55,526 nt of DNA from an uncultured Elusimicrobiales bacterium (GCA_944324685.1 CALUXG010000046.1:1-55526); one strand, 5' to 3'. Positions 43,356 through 51,691 are shown, counted from the stretch's first letter. Made by a program: numbers and translations. Notes: generated by a model not told the origin, from the letters alone.

Positions 43356-45353
43356 ATGTCAAAAAGCGACCAAGCAAAAAATGCCGGAAAGTTTATTATC
43401 ATCATGCTTTGCTTCGCCATTTTGTTTTTCTTATTACTGCCTTTTTTGGAGGATCCCTCCGCCGTAGGCGCCGCGCAAAGCAAAAAGGCCACTCCACAAA
43501 TTTTTACATCCAATCCGCTGACGGAATTGGCGCGCAAAGTCTATGCTTTGTTCAGCACCCATTCCAAAAAGACCCACAGAACGGACGGCACACGAAACAG
43601 ATGGCCCGCCGCAGAAGTTTCCCCTCATGTACAAGAAACTTTCGTATCCGCGGAGCTGCTGCCGGATGAAGTGCTCTACTCTGTACGGCGCAACGACGAA
43701 AACGCCGCGCAAAATAACGGCGCGGACACCGCCGTTTATTTTCCCGAAGGATATGATTATGCAGAAGCCGAGTTCGTCAACGAAGACGGACAGTGGGTAC
43801 TGGTACGCCAAACCGCTCCCGATGCGGCGCAGCGCGGCATGCACGACATTAATACATCTGACACTCCGTATGACCGCCTAATCCGGCGGGAACGCGCCGC
43901 CAAATACGGTGCAGAACCGGCCAGACAAACGCAAACCATTCCTTCGTCCAAATGGGCGCGGCTGTTCCAGCCTATTAATCGGTTTTTGGGACTTCCGGAA
44001 AGCGATTCTCCCAATGAACGAAGCGGACAAGACGGTTTTGCGCTGGCGGCCGCCACCGATGGTTTGGGCCAAGGAAATGAACGCCGTCCCAACGAACGCT
44101 TTGCGCGGCGGCCGGATTTAGACATGAACGCGCCGGCGCCCAATATCCACATCCCTGTTCCACAACCCGCCGCCGCTTCGGGGGACTGGAGCTTGTTGGA
44201 CGTGCTGGATCCGACACAGGCTTTTGAACGGCTGCGCAGCAGCGTAGACCGCTGGTACGGCCGACGAAACGGGGAAGACACCTCTCAAACCAATAAAAAT
44301 CGCCGAGAAGAAGCTTTGGAAATGATTCGTCAGCAGCAATTACAGTTCCGGCAGGAAAATCTTTCCCAGATACAGCAAGACGCCGCCAATCAACAGCCCG
44401 CCAGCATGTTGGACACGTTTTCTTCCTGCTATGGCGCCACTTTGTCTTACCAAGCGCAGCAACCTCCCGCCACTGACGAACAAACGCAAGAAGAAGAGTC
44501 CTGCCCTCCGCCGCCGGACCGAAATCAACAAATGCAACAGGCGCAAGAACAAGGAAAATTAAGCCTGCAGCAGCTGGAGAAAGCGCTGGGTTTTACGCCG
44601 CCGCCGATGAATGTGGTCATCGTTATGGGCAAAGAACAGCCTATTTTCAATATAAACGAAGAAGAATACAAACAAACGCCGGAGGAAGCTTTTACCAAAG
44701 AATTCTATAACTATCTTTCCACGCAAAACTGTCCGGACGGCAACTGCTATTGGGTGGCCGCTTCGGATGAAGCCGACGCTTTAGCCGTTGCGCTGGGAGG
44801 AAAATTATACAGCGATCCGCTCAATGTCATGAGTGAACAGCTGCCGGCGTTTAAGCAAGCCAAACTCCAGCAAGCCCAGCAAAGCGGTATGGGCGAAGAA
44901 GAATTGCAACAGCTTACCGCCCAGTTAGATATGTTGCAGCCTCATTACATCGCGTATAACGCGCAGCAGTGGCAGGCATTACAGACGCCGCCGCGCGCAC
45001 AGGGCGAAAACCGCGTAAAACCCAGTCTGTTTATTACTCCGACAGCGGCCAACGCTCAGACTTTTGCGCCGGATACGCGCATGCCTTCCGCCATATTTTA
45101 TGATACGAACGGACAAGTGCTTAATGGAGACTCGGACCTCTCCCCCGCGCAGCAGGGTGCGCTGCTCACGCCCCAAATCGTTCGCCGTATAGAGACGATG
45201 AAGCAGGAAATGCAGGAACTGGAACAGACGCTGGCTCAAATGCAGCTGGACGGTACGCTGGGAGATCAGATGGAACAAACGCGTCGCCAGCTTGAACAAC
45301 GAAAACAAGAATGGGAACAGATGCGCAATATGTCGGCCCAAATATCCCGCTGA
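43356..45353 (+). CDS. Large Gln-rich membrane-anchored protein of unknown function
   Basis: I do not recognise this 665-residue protein. It has an N-terminal helix (about 12-30, FIIIMLCFAILFFLLLPFL) that should anchor it in the inner membrane with the rest outside. A long disordered region rich in Pro, Arg and Gln follows; then Gln/Glu-rich helical stretches, a compact part around YNYLSTQNCPDGNCYWVAAS (thioredoxin-like CxxxxC is possible but not convincing), and a C-terminal coiled coil (MKQEMQELEQTLAQMQL). An AAGGAG site precedes the start. It may be structural or a substrate or partner of the upstream protease. Confidence 0.75.
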   Translation: MSKSDQAKNAGKFIIIMLCFAILFFLLLPFLEDPSAVGAAQSKKATPQIFTSNPLTELARKVYALFSTHSKKTHRTDGTRNRWPAAEVSPHVQETFVSAELLPDEVLYSVRRNDENAAQNNGADTAVYFPEGYDYAEAEFVNEDGQWVLVRQTAPDAAQRGMHDINTSDTPYDRLIRRERAAKYGAEPARQTQTIPSSKWARLFQPINRFLGLPESDSPNERSGQDGFALAAATDGLGQGNERRPNERFARRPDLDMNAPAPNIHIPVPQPAAASGDWSLLDVLDPTQAFERLRSSVDRWYGRRNGEDTSQTNKNRREEALEMIRQQQLQFRQENLSQIQQDAANQQPASMLDTFSSCYGATLSYQAQQPPATDEQTQEEESCPPPPDRNQQMQQAQEQGKLSLQQLEKALGFTPPPMNVVIVMGKEQPIFNINEEEYKQTPEEAFTKEFYNYLSTQNCPDGNCYWVAASDEADALAVALGGKLYSDPLNVMSEQLPAFKQAKLQQAQQSGMGEEELQQLTAQLDMLQPHYIAYNAQQWQALQTPPRAQGENRVKPSLFITPTAANAQTFAPDTRMPSAIFYDTNGQVLNGDSDLSPAQQGALLTPQIVRRIETMKQEMQELEQTLAQMQLDGTLGDQMEQTRRQLEQRKQEWEQMRNMSAQISR

Positions 45354-45367
45354 GTTTTCGCCGTTTT

Positions 45368-45401
45368 AACGCCCGCTTTCCGGCGGGCGTTTTTATTTTT
45401 T
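45368..45401 (+). terminator. Terminator after the Gln-rich protein gene
   Basis: AACGCCCGC-tttccg-GCGGGCGTT followed by a T-rich run. Confidence 0.9.
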
Positions 45402-45465
45402 TGATTCTTCAGACGAACGAAGAAAAAACGCGAAAGCCTGCCCATGTTTCCGCAGGGATTTTCTC

Positions 45466-45495
45466 TTGTCAAAACATGAAAAAAACAGTTATACT
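45466..45495 (+). promoter_or_regulatory. Sigma-70-like promoter of the envelope operon
   Basis: TTGTCA (45466-45471) and TATACT (45490-45495) with an 18-bp spacer, 47 bp before the lipoprotein start, so this operon has a normal leader. Confidence 0.6.
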
Positions 45496-45542
45496 GGAAA
45501 TAAGGGTCTTTGGCCCCCTATTTTCCAATGAACGGAGTTGTC

Positions 45543-46097
45543 ATGAAAAAACTGATTCTGCCTATTCTTTTTCTTTCCGTTGTTCTAGCCGGCTGCCACC
45601 AACAAAAAGAAACGCCTTATGACCGCTCTTTCCGCGCCGACAATTATGAACGCAATTTCAGCAGCAATGTTTTTGCCGCGTGTATGAACGAAGGAAAGCC
45701 TTACGCCACGTATGCCTTGGCCCGCGTAAACCGTAAACCGACGGACTGCGATCCGCGTTATAAAGTAACTTTTGTCAACGGCCCCTGCAAAGGAAGAACC
45801 GCCCTCACGGCAGACGTCATAGAAAAAACCTCCCCTGTTGGCGGAGGACAATTGCTGAAAGGACAGGTGGTATTGCGCAATTACCGCAATCCCCGCAAAT
45901 TGGACAAAGATACCGATTTGTTAGACCGATGGAACCGCGGCGTGGTATATGACACGTCCCGTATGGAAGAAGGCGTGGTGGAGCTGGAATTTCCGCGCGA
46001 TAAAAACGACTTTATGGCCGCGAGGGAATTTATCTTCCTGCACAATATCCGCTATATAGAGAAACCCGAACAAAAAGAGCCGCGCACATGGCTGTAA
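45543..46097 (+). CDS. Lipoprotein of unknown function
   Basis: A 184-residue lipoprotein with the start at 45543 (GGAG site; signal peptide to lipobox VLAGC). The mature part has Cys in the FAACMNEGKPYAT and NGPCKGRTAL regions, so a disulfide is possible. No family was recognised. Its end overlaps a longer possible frame of the next gene, whose better start is 20 bp downstream. First gene of a tightly packed envelope operon. Confidence 0.8.
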   Translation: MKKLILPILFLSVVLAGCHQQKETPYDRSFRADNYERNFSSNVFAACMNEGKPYATYALARVNRKPTDCDPRYKVTFVNGPCKGRTALTADVIEKTSPVGGGQLLKGQVVLRNYRNPRKLDKDTDLLDRWNRGVVYDTSRMEEGVVELEFPRDKNDFMAAREFIFLHNIRYIEKPEQKEPRTWL

Positions 46098-46117
46098 GCG
46101 GCAAGGAGAATAGACTC

Positions 46118-46828
46118 ATGACTTTGAAAAAAATTGTTTTTGCTTTTATTTTTGCGCTGCTTCCTTTTTACGCCGCGGCACAGGATTATGACGGATATTC
46201 GCCGGAAACGTTGCTTATTGACGCCCCCACCGCCCACGTACTGGACAAATACCAAGCTTCTTTTACCACGCGTTCTTACGCCGACGGAAGCGTTATGGAA
46301 AGCTTGGATTTCGGCGTCATTCCGCAAATTAACATTGGCTTTTCCATCGCCGTGTATGAACTTATTGGCAGCTCGGATGACATTAAAGTGCTGGATCCGG
46401 ATTTCCAAGTAAAATGGAAACTTTTTGACGGCAGCCTGTACTTGCCGGCCATCGCTATTGGCTATGACGGACGTCGGTACGGATACAACCGCCAAAGCAA
46501 GGAATACATGGACGACCGCAAAGGCGGTTATATTACTTTAACGCGGGAAATTTTTACCCCGGGGCTGAACGCTTCGGCCGGCATGAATCTGTCCGATTTT
46601 GACCGTCATGATTTGTACTTTTTCCTAGGCGCTTCATGGCGTCTGAACGACTGGCTGGCTCTTGTCGGAGAATGGGACAACATCAACAATATGCGCGATT
46701 CCCGCTTAAACTTGGGAGCGCACATTAACATCACACCCGCGCTGGTGCTGTCGGGAGCGGTACGCCGCATCGGACGCGGAGACGAAAACGAACGCATGCT
46801 GCAATTGCGCTACGTTACCAATTTTTAA
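46118..46828 (+). CDS. Predicted outer-membrane beta-barrel protein
   Basis: A 236-residue protein with a signal peptide (ends YAAAQ). The mature part shows alternating amphipathic strands (ASFTTRSYADGSV, INIGFSIAVYELIG, LYLPAIAIGYDGR, LYFFLGASWRLNDWLALVGEWD) and a terminal Phe (RYVTNF), the usual C-terminal beta-signal for BAM insertion. The specific family is not assigned; it may be an 8-12 strand barrel. Start chosen for AGGAG at 46104. Confidence 0.78.
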   Translation: MTLKKIVFAFIFALLPFYAAAQDYDGYSPETLLIDAPTAHVLDKYQASFTTRSYADGSVMESLDFGVIPQINIGFSIAVYELIGSSDDIKVLDPDFQVKWKLFDGSLYLPAIAIGYDGRRYGYNRQSKEYMDDRKGGYITLTREIFTPGLNASAGMNLSDFDRHDLYFFLGASWRLNDWLALVGEWDNINNMRDSRLNLGAHINITPALVLSGAVRRIGRGDENERMLQLRYVTNF

Positions 46829-46846
46829 CATCTATCAAGAGGATTT

Positions 46847-47314
46847 ATGAATCAACAGCAGCCCGCCCCGCCGTCAACGCAATTTAAAAGACGCACTATC
46901 TTTATTAAAAAGAAGCTGCAGTTTAGCTATATGACGCTTATTATATTAAGCGTGCTGGCGGGACTGTTGATCATGGCCTTTGAACTGACGTTTACCTTAA
47001 ACGACATATTTGACCAGTATCCCGTTCTGCTCCAACCGCTTTATGATCATTTCCCGACGCTGGCTTACGGATTTATTTATAAAATCATCATCTACGTTAT
47101 TTTCGTCATATTAATATCGGCCATCGTTTCGCACAAAATGGCTGGCCCCATATACAGGTTTGAGCAGACTTGCAAAGCCATCGCCAAAGGAGACTTCTCC
47201 CAGCGGGTACACCTGCGCAAAGGAGATCAGCTGACGGATTTGCAAGACGAATTTAACAAGATGATGGACCGAGTGGAAGAAGAAATAAAAAAGAATAAAC
47301 ACGGGGGAGTATGA
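46847..47314 (+). CDS. HAMP-only membrane protein
   Basis: A 155-residue protein with two membrane helices (about 29-48 and 76-95), a short periplasmic loop, and one HAMP linker domain (MAGPIYRFEQTCKAIAKGDF...DLQDEFNKMMDRV). HAMP domains relay signals in kinases and chemoreceptors; here nothing follows, so output must come from a partner. Small HAMP-only proteins of this MAGPIYRFE type occur in other bacteria with unknown roles. It overlaps the TolC-like gene by 4 bp. Confidence 0.88.
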   Translation: MNQQQPAPPSTQFKRRTIFIKKKLQFSYMTLIILSVLAGLLIMAFELTFTLNDIFDQYPVLLQPLYDHFPTLAYGFIYKIIIYVIFVILISAIVSHKMAGPIYRFEQTCKAIAKGDFSQRVHLRKGDQLTDLQDEFNKMMDRVEEEIKKNKHGGV

Positions 47315-48612
47315 AAAAAATAGCTTTGCTGTGTCTGGCTTTGGCGCTGGCACTGCCGGCGGCGGCCCAGCGTGAATACGGGCTTCGTTTTTCCAGTTTA
47401 ATCAACGATGAATTAACACTGGAAGACGCTATACGTTTAGGACTGGAAAACAACAGCGATTTTTTGGCCGCACAGCAGGAAATCATCATCGCCGAACAAA
47501 AAGTAAAAGAAGCCAAATTTTTATTTTTGCCGCAGTTGTCCCTGCAAGGCACGGCCACATGGTATGACTTAGATTATCCCATGGTTCTGCCCGACTCAGT
47601 GGCCAACCGTTTTATCCCGAACAACGATTTACTATCCGCCGACACCAAACACCAATTTTTCGGTGCCGGCATTACCGGTACGCAATATCTGTATGCCGGC
47701 GGGCGTCTGCGCAGCACGCTGAAGATGGCCCAAGCCAACTTAAAACAAGTCCAAAGCAAATATGAAGCCGTCAAAAATGCAGCTGTCCTGAATATTAAAA
47801 AAGCGTTTTTCCGTTTATTATGCGCCCAACATATCGTGGAACTGGCTGACGAAGTGCAGCGCAAAGCCACGCAATATTCCCGCTCTTTGCGTACGGGGGC
47901 GTGGGACAAAATTAAAGCGCAATATTTGCTCTCCCGTTTAACGTCGCTGAAAAACGAGGCGGACAATGAACTGCAAAAAGCCCAGCTGGGCATGCTGGTC
48001 AACCTCAACAAAGAGCTGAACTCCCACATTACGGTGCGCGGAGATTTTAAGCCCGTGGAGGTGGAACTGGATCTGCCTAAGCTGAACTTATGGTCCATGG
48101 AATTCAGACCCGAATTAAAAGCCGCCATTTACGCGCTGGAACTGGATAATTTGGCCATTGATTTGGCGCTGTCGCGCCGTTATCCGGATTTGATTTTAAC
48201 CGGCAGCTACGAAAGATTGGGCTTTGACGATTTGGATGACGAAAATAAGCAAGTATCTTTGGCCGTACGTTTGCCGCTGCCCTACAATCTCTCCACGCAA
48301 AACGCGCAGCGCAAAGCCGAACAAAATCAAAGCACCCTCCGCCGCGCCGCCATAGAAGACGCCATACGCGTGCAAGTGGCCGAAAATTATGCCGACCTGA
48401 TATTCTGGCAGGCGGAAGTTTTCAGCCGCCAGCAGGTTTGGCGCGACGTGAAAAAACTGCTTGCTCAAGCCGAAAAAACGGCCGCGGCGGACTTAAACGC
48501 ATTGGAAGCGCTGGACGCTTATTATCAAACGGGACGCAATTATTACGACGCTATACGCCAAAACCTGACGGCCAAAGCCGGTCTGGAATGGGCCATAGGA
48601 CAAGATTTGTAA
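47311..48612 (+). CDS. TolC-family outer-membrane channel protein
   Basis: A 433-residue outer-membrane efflux protein. After a signal peptide (ALPAAAQ) it starts with LTLEDAIRLGLENNSDFLAA, the typical TolC/OEP N-terminal motif. Two OEP repeats with long helices follow, and FLPQLSLQGTATWY marks a strand region. TolC trimers form the periplasm-spanning exit duct for efflux or type I secretion. No inner-membrane pump or adaptor protein is encoded nearby, so the partner is elsewhere or unusual. Confidence 0.9.
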   Translation: MKKIALLCLALALALPAAAQREYGLRFSSLINDELTLEDAIRLGLENNSDFLAAQQEIIIAEQKVKEAKFLFLPQLSLQGTATWYDLDYPMVLPDSVANRFIPNNDLLSADTKHQFFGAGITGTQYLYAGGRLRSTLKMAQANLKQVQSKYEAVKNAAVLNIKKAFFRLLCAQHIVELADEVQRKATQYSRSLRTGAWDKIKAQYLLSRLTSLKNEADNELQKAQLGMLVNLNKELNSHITVRGDFKPVEVELDLPKLNLWSMEFRPELKAAIYALELDNLAIDLALSRRYPDLILTGSYERLGFDDLDDENKQVSLAVRLPLPYNLSTQNAQRKAEQNQSTLRRAAIEDAIRVQVAENYADLIFWQAEVFSRQQVWRDVKKLLAQAEKTAAADLNALEALDAYYQTGRNYYDAIRQNLTAKAGLEWAIGQDL

Positions 48613-48625
48613 CGGGAGTCCCCGC

Positions 48626-49582
48626 ATGAAAAAATTATCCGCGTTTTTACTGCCGTTGCTGGGCATGTTTTTTGCCCAGCCGCTGCACGCCTTACCCGCC
48701 GTAACGCAAGACGCCATTTTGCGGGATTTTCTGTGGGAAGAATTTATTAATCTGCCGCCGGAGCGGCGCCCCACCGTAGGGCTGGCGCTTTCGGCCGGAG
48801 GGGTGCGCGGGTTTGCCCATGTCGGCGTGCTGGAAGTATTGCACAATGCCGCCGTTCCCATAGACGTCATGGCGGGGACATCCATGGGCGCGGTGGTCGG
48901 TTCTTTATATGCCGCCGGACTGCCTACGGACAAACTATGGGAAATAGGCCAGCATATACAAATGGACACCATTACGCCGGATTTCAACCTGATGGGCCTG
49001 CTGAAGCTCTTGTTTCTGCAAAAACTGCCTTCCTCGCGCAATTTGCAGGATTTTTTCCACCGCCAAATCGGACACATGCGTTTTGAAGACATGGCTATCC
49101 CTTTTGCCACGGCGGCCATGGACGTTAAAACCGGTGAACAGGTGGTATTTGACTCCGGTCCGGTAGATATCGCCGTACGCGCCAGTATGAATTTGCCGGG
49201 CATATTTGATCCCGTTCCTTACCGGCACCGTTATTTGGTGGACGGAGCTGTGGTAAATTATCTGCCCGTCAATCTGGTCAAGCAAAAAGGTGCCGACTAT
49301 ATTATCGCTTCCGTTACGCCGCCGGATTTTTATTCGCAGGCACCGCAGACGGTGGCGGCATACTTGCTGCGCGTAGGCGACGTACGCGGGGCGGCCATGA
49401 TAGAAGAATCGGCGCAAAAAGCCAATTTTGTCATTCAGAACCGCGTGCTGGACATCGGCACGCTGGAGCTGGACAAGCTGCACGAAGCCGGAGAAGTGGG
49501 CATTCGTTCCGCCAATGAAAACTTGGAGGCGCTGCAGGAAGATCTTATTCTGTCAGCGATAGACGATGTGGTGCAAAAATAA
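48626..49582 (+). CDS. Patatin-like phospholipase
   Basis: A 318-residue lipid acyl hydrolase with a signal peptide (ends LHA). The oxyanion loop is GLALSAGGVRGFAHVG, the nucleophile Ser lies in GTSMGAVVG and the catalytic Asp in VDGAVVNYLP, forming the Ser-Asp dyad. The RssA-like arrangement is complete, and the signal peptide puts it in the periplasm or outer membrane. It may trim lipids or lysophospholipids. It lies between the channel gene and a TPR gene; overlap with the latter is 17 bp. Confidence 0.92.
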   Translation: MKKLSAFLLPLLGMFFAQPLHALPAVTQDAILRDFLWEEFINLPPERRPTVGLALSAGGVRGFAHVGVLEVLHNAAVPIDVMAGTSMGAVVGSLYAAGLPTDKLWEIGQHIQMDTITPDFNLMGLLKLLFLQKLPSSRNLQDFFHRQIGHMRFEDMAIPFATAAMDVKTGEQVVFDSGPVDIAVRASMNLPGIFDPVPYRHRYLVDGAVVNYLPVNLVKQKGADYIIASVTPPDFYSQAPQTVAAYLLRVGDVRGAAMIEESAQKANFVIQNRVLDIGTLELDKLHEAGEVGIRSANENLEALQEDLILSAIDDVVQK

Positions 49583-50534
49583 AATTTTAATCCCCGTGCT
49601 CATGACGGTTTGTTTAGCCGCACCGGCGCAGGCGGGGCTTTTCGGCATCAGTTTTAAGGACAAACAAGAATTTGTGGACGCGCGCGAAACCTATAACCGC
49701 GGTGATTACCGCCAAGCCGTAGTGGAGCTAAGCAATTATATTTACAAGACCAAAAACATCAAACGCCGAGAAGCCCGCGCATACCGCTTGCTGGGGCTTG
49801 CTTACGAACAGCTCAATCAGCCGGAAAAGGCCTTGGAAGTCTATTTGGAAGCCTTGGAATTCCATCAAAAAGACATACCACTGCTCTTGGCGGCGGCCTC
49901 GCTGTATCAGCGCACCGGTTTGACGGACCGTTCCATTGAGCTCTATGACCGCGTACTGGCATTGGAACCTCATAACTTGGAAGCGTTGTCCGGCCAAGCC
50001 GAAAATTATATAGAAATGGGATTTTATTCCAAAGCCCGCCAATATTATGACTTGTTTTTCAGCCTAAATCCGCAGGCCGCGCCCATCAACCGCGCCCGCT
50101 ATGCCTATACTTTTTTGAAACAGCGCAATTATGCCGACGCGTTTATCCACATTACCATGGCTAAAACGGAAGAACCGGAAAACGCCAATTATTGGCTGCT
50201 CAGTGCGCGGGCTTATAAAGGGTTAAACCGTTTGAATGACGCTTTGGTGGACTTGGACGTCGCGCTGTCATTGACGCCCGAAAGAGAAGATTTGAAAACA
50301 TGGCGCCCCATGTGGCTTTATCAAGCAGGGGAATACCAAAAATCTTTGGAAGAAACAAAGCTTCTGCTCAAACAAAACCCCGACAATGAGCTGGCCCTGT
50401 TTATGCTGTATATGAACCTGAAAAAAATCGGCCAAACCAAACAGGCCGAAGAAGCATTGAAAAAAATACAAGAGCTGGACAAAGATTCTTTCGCCCACCG
50501 CGTCGCAAATAAACTGCTGGCGGACAAAAAATAA
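49566..50534 (+). CDS. Secreted TPR-repeat protein
   Basis: A 322-residue protein with a signal peptide (ends PAQAG) and about six tetratricopeptide repeats (for example LLGLAYEQLNQPEKALEVYLEAL and SIELYDRVLALEPHNLEALS), a periplasmic protein-protein scaffold. The start at 49566 lies within the patatin gene, so translation is coupled. Last gene of the envelope operon; it converges on a pilin gene 2 bp away with no clear terminator. Confidence 0.88.
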   Translation: MWCKNKILIPVLMTVCLAAPAQAGLFGISFKDKQEFVDARETYNRGDYRQAVVELSNYIYKTKNIKRREARAYRLLGLAYEQLNQPEKALEVYLEALEFHQKDIPLLLAAASLYQRTGLTDRSIELYDRVLALEPHNLEALSGQAENYIEMGFYSKARQYYDLFFSLNPQAAPINRARYAYTFLKQRNYADAFIHITMAKTEEPENANYWLLSARAYKGLNRLNDALVDLDVALSLTPEREDLKTWRPMWLYQAGEYQKSLEETKLLLKQNPDNELALFMLYMNLKKIGQTKQAEEALKKIQELDKDSFAHRVANKLLADKK

Positions 50535-50536
50535 AT

Positions 50537-51067
50537 TCAGGGCAGCTTGTAAAAACGGAAACAATAACTCCCATCGACTACCGGCTCGCCTTTTGCGCCC
50601 ATCACATCTTTGCAAAAACTGCCGGCAGGCACCCCGTGGCAGGCGTGTTCAGCGCAAACCAGCGGATAGTTTTGAGAGGCATCCCGCGCATGCAGCTGCG
50701 CTCCGTATCCGCCGAAATCTCCGCCGTATTTGAGGATGGGTTCCGCCACCATCACGCGGAAAATATATCCGCCATAATCAAATAAATGAAACGATAGATC
50801 CGATGTGAATGTTCTGTTGGCCTCCAGCTGGACTGTAGGCCATTTATGTTTATAATCCAAATTTAAGTCTTCAATATTGCCCGTATAGCGCCCGTTGGCC
50901 AGATAATATTCCTGTTCTGCGGCCACAATACGCTTGACCCATACGGCCGCTTCCGCTGCGCGGGCCCGACGCACGGCTTTTTGGTATTGCGGCAGCGCTA
51001 CGGCCGCCAATATGCCGACAATCAGCACTACTACCAACAGTTCAATTAATGTAAAACCTTTTCTCAT
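50537..51067 (-). CDS. Type IV pilin-like protein, short leader
   Basis: A 176-residue pilin: MRKG then FTLIELLVVVLIVGILAAVALPQYQKAV, the canonical cleavage site and N-terminal helix. The globular part has several Cys (CAEHACHGVPAGSFCKDV) likely forming disulfides, and ends VDGSYCFRFYKLP, a pattern common in Elusimicrobium-type pilins. Ribosome site AGGAAG at 7 nt. Upstream on the same strand lie palindromic repeats and, beyond them, a leader cassette (51675) like that of the pilin at 38 kb, which may once have been its own 5' end. Confidence 0.88.
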   Translation of the reverse strand: MRKGFTLIELLVVVLIVGILAAVALPQYQKAVRRARAAEAAVWVKRIVAAEQEYYLANGRYTGNIEDLNLDYKHKWPTVQLEANRTFTSDLSFHLFDYGGYIFRVMVAEPILKYGGDFGGYGAQLHARDASQNYPLVCAEHACHGVPAGSFCKDVMGAKGEPVVDGSYCFRFYKLP

Positions 51068-51235
51068 TTTTTTCTTCCTATAACAGCGTTTAATTGTTCA
51101 AAAACACGTCTCAGCGGCGTTTGATTTTTCGCCATGTATAGGGTTCAAAAAAAAAACAAATCAAGCTGTACCGGATTTTCAATAAATAAACGGCCACGAT
51201 ATAACACCGTCGGACAAACACCGTACGGCCATCCT
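51068..51235. other. Gap between the pilin and the repeat mosaic
   Basis: A low-complexity A/T-rich stretch. One minus-strand frame (51353-51111) reads CRVKTSRHD repeats and then unrelated sequence; it is not a credible protein. Nothing else supported. Confidence 0.5.
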
Positions 51236-51348
51236 CGTCATGCCGAGACGTCTTTACTCGGCATCCCAGTATATTAGCGTCATGCCGAGACGTCTTTACT
51301 CGGTATCCCAGTATATTAGCGTCATGCCGAGAGGTCTTTACTCGGCAT
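51236..51348. repeat. Three tandem palindromic repeats, module 1
   Basis: Hairpin units ATGCCGAG-n9-CTCGGCAT at 51240-51264, 51282-51306 (one variant base) and 51324-51348, joined by CCCAGTATATTAGCGTC spacers, a 42-bp period. On the minus strand each reads CRVKTSRHD in one frame. Confidence 0.9.
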
Positions 51349-51410
51349 CTCAACCGCTTTATATGATCAAAAAGACTGAGATCCTGAGTAAAAACTTCTC
51401 AGGATGACTC
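51349..51410. repeat. Palindromic repeat, module 2 (first copy)
   Basis: A shared CCGCTTTATATG-like stretch, then ATCCTGAG-n9-CTCAGGAT (51381-51405) ending GGATGAC. The same block recurs at 51541-51597. Confidence 0.85.
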
Positions 51411-51420
51411 TATTTATATT

Positions 51421-51465
51421 GTTGTCATTTATATTAGCGTCATTTATATTCTTGTCGTTTATATC
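51421..51465. repeat. 15-bp tandem repeat
   Basis: Three degenerate 15-bp units of the form nnnGTCATTTATATT lie between the two palindrome groups. On the minus strand they encode the NIND-rich run of the leader frame. Confidence 0.75.
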
Positions 51466-51469
51466 ATCG

Positions 51470-51597
51470 TCATGCCGAGACGCTTTTACTCGGCATCCCA
51501 GTATATTGGTGTCATGCCGAGACGTCTTTACTCGGCATCCCAGCCGCTTTATATGCTCAAAAGACTGAGATCCTGAGTAAAAACTTCTCAGGATGAC
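51470..51597. repeat. Second group: two module 1 units and one module 2 unit
   Basis: Module 1 hairpins at 51472-51496 and 51514-51538 (42-bp period) are followed by the CCGCTTTATATG block and the module 2 hairpin at 51570-51594. It repeats the order seen at 51324-51405, so the whole block was probably duplicated. Confidence 0.88.
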
Positions 51598-51656
51598 TTT
51601 ATCCATAAATCTGCCTAAAATGCCTTTAGAGCGGTTTTTTGCGCTCGAATACATTC

Positions 51657-51691
51657 TTTGATAAATTCTGCACATACGTAAATTTATCAAA
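51657..51691. repeat. Start-site palindrome, copy C
   Basis: TTTGATAAATT / AATTTATCAAA (11-bp arms) with the minus-strand ATG in the loop; flanks GCTTGTATCG match copy A (GCTTATATCG). Confidence 0.8.

Larger units (their letters stand above)
51367..51675 (-). pseudogene. Pilin leader (copy C) interrupted by in-frame palindromic repeats
   Basis: From ATG 51675 the frame reads MCRIYQRMYSSAKNRSKGILGRFMDK, clearly like the leader of the 38-kb pilin (MGKIYQKMY then GVLGGF). Right after MDK the module 2 palindrome begins and the frame runs on through repeats for 102 residues without a pilin helix. It is probably a split or decayed gene; whether it is translated is unknown. TGATAAATT lies 5 nt before the ATG. 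Confidence 0.6.

Noticed and set aside
51111-51353. Minus-strand frame encoding CRVKTSRHD repeats
   Set aside because: The repeat peptide is just the palindromic DNA read through; no ribosome site and no domain.
51236-51597. Regularly spaced repeats resembling a CRISPR array
   Set aside because: The units are palindromes with near-identical spacers (CCCAGTATATTAGC), irregular order and no cas genes, so they are palindromic elements.
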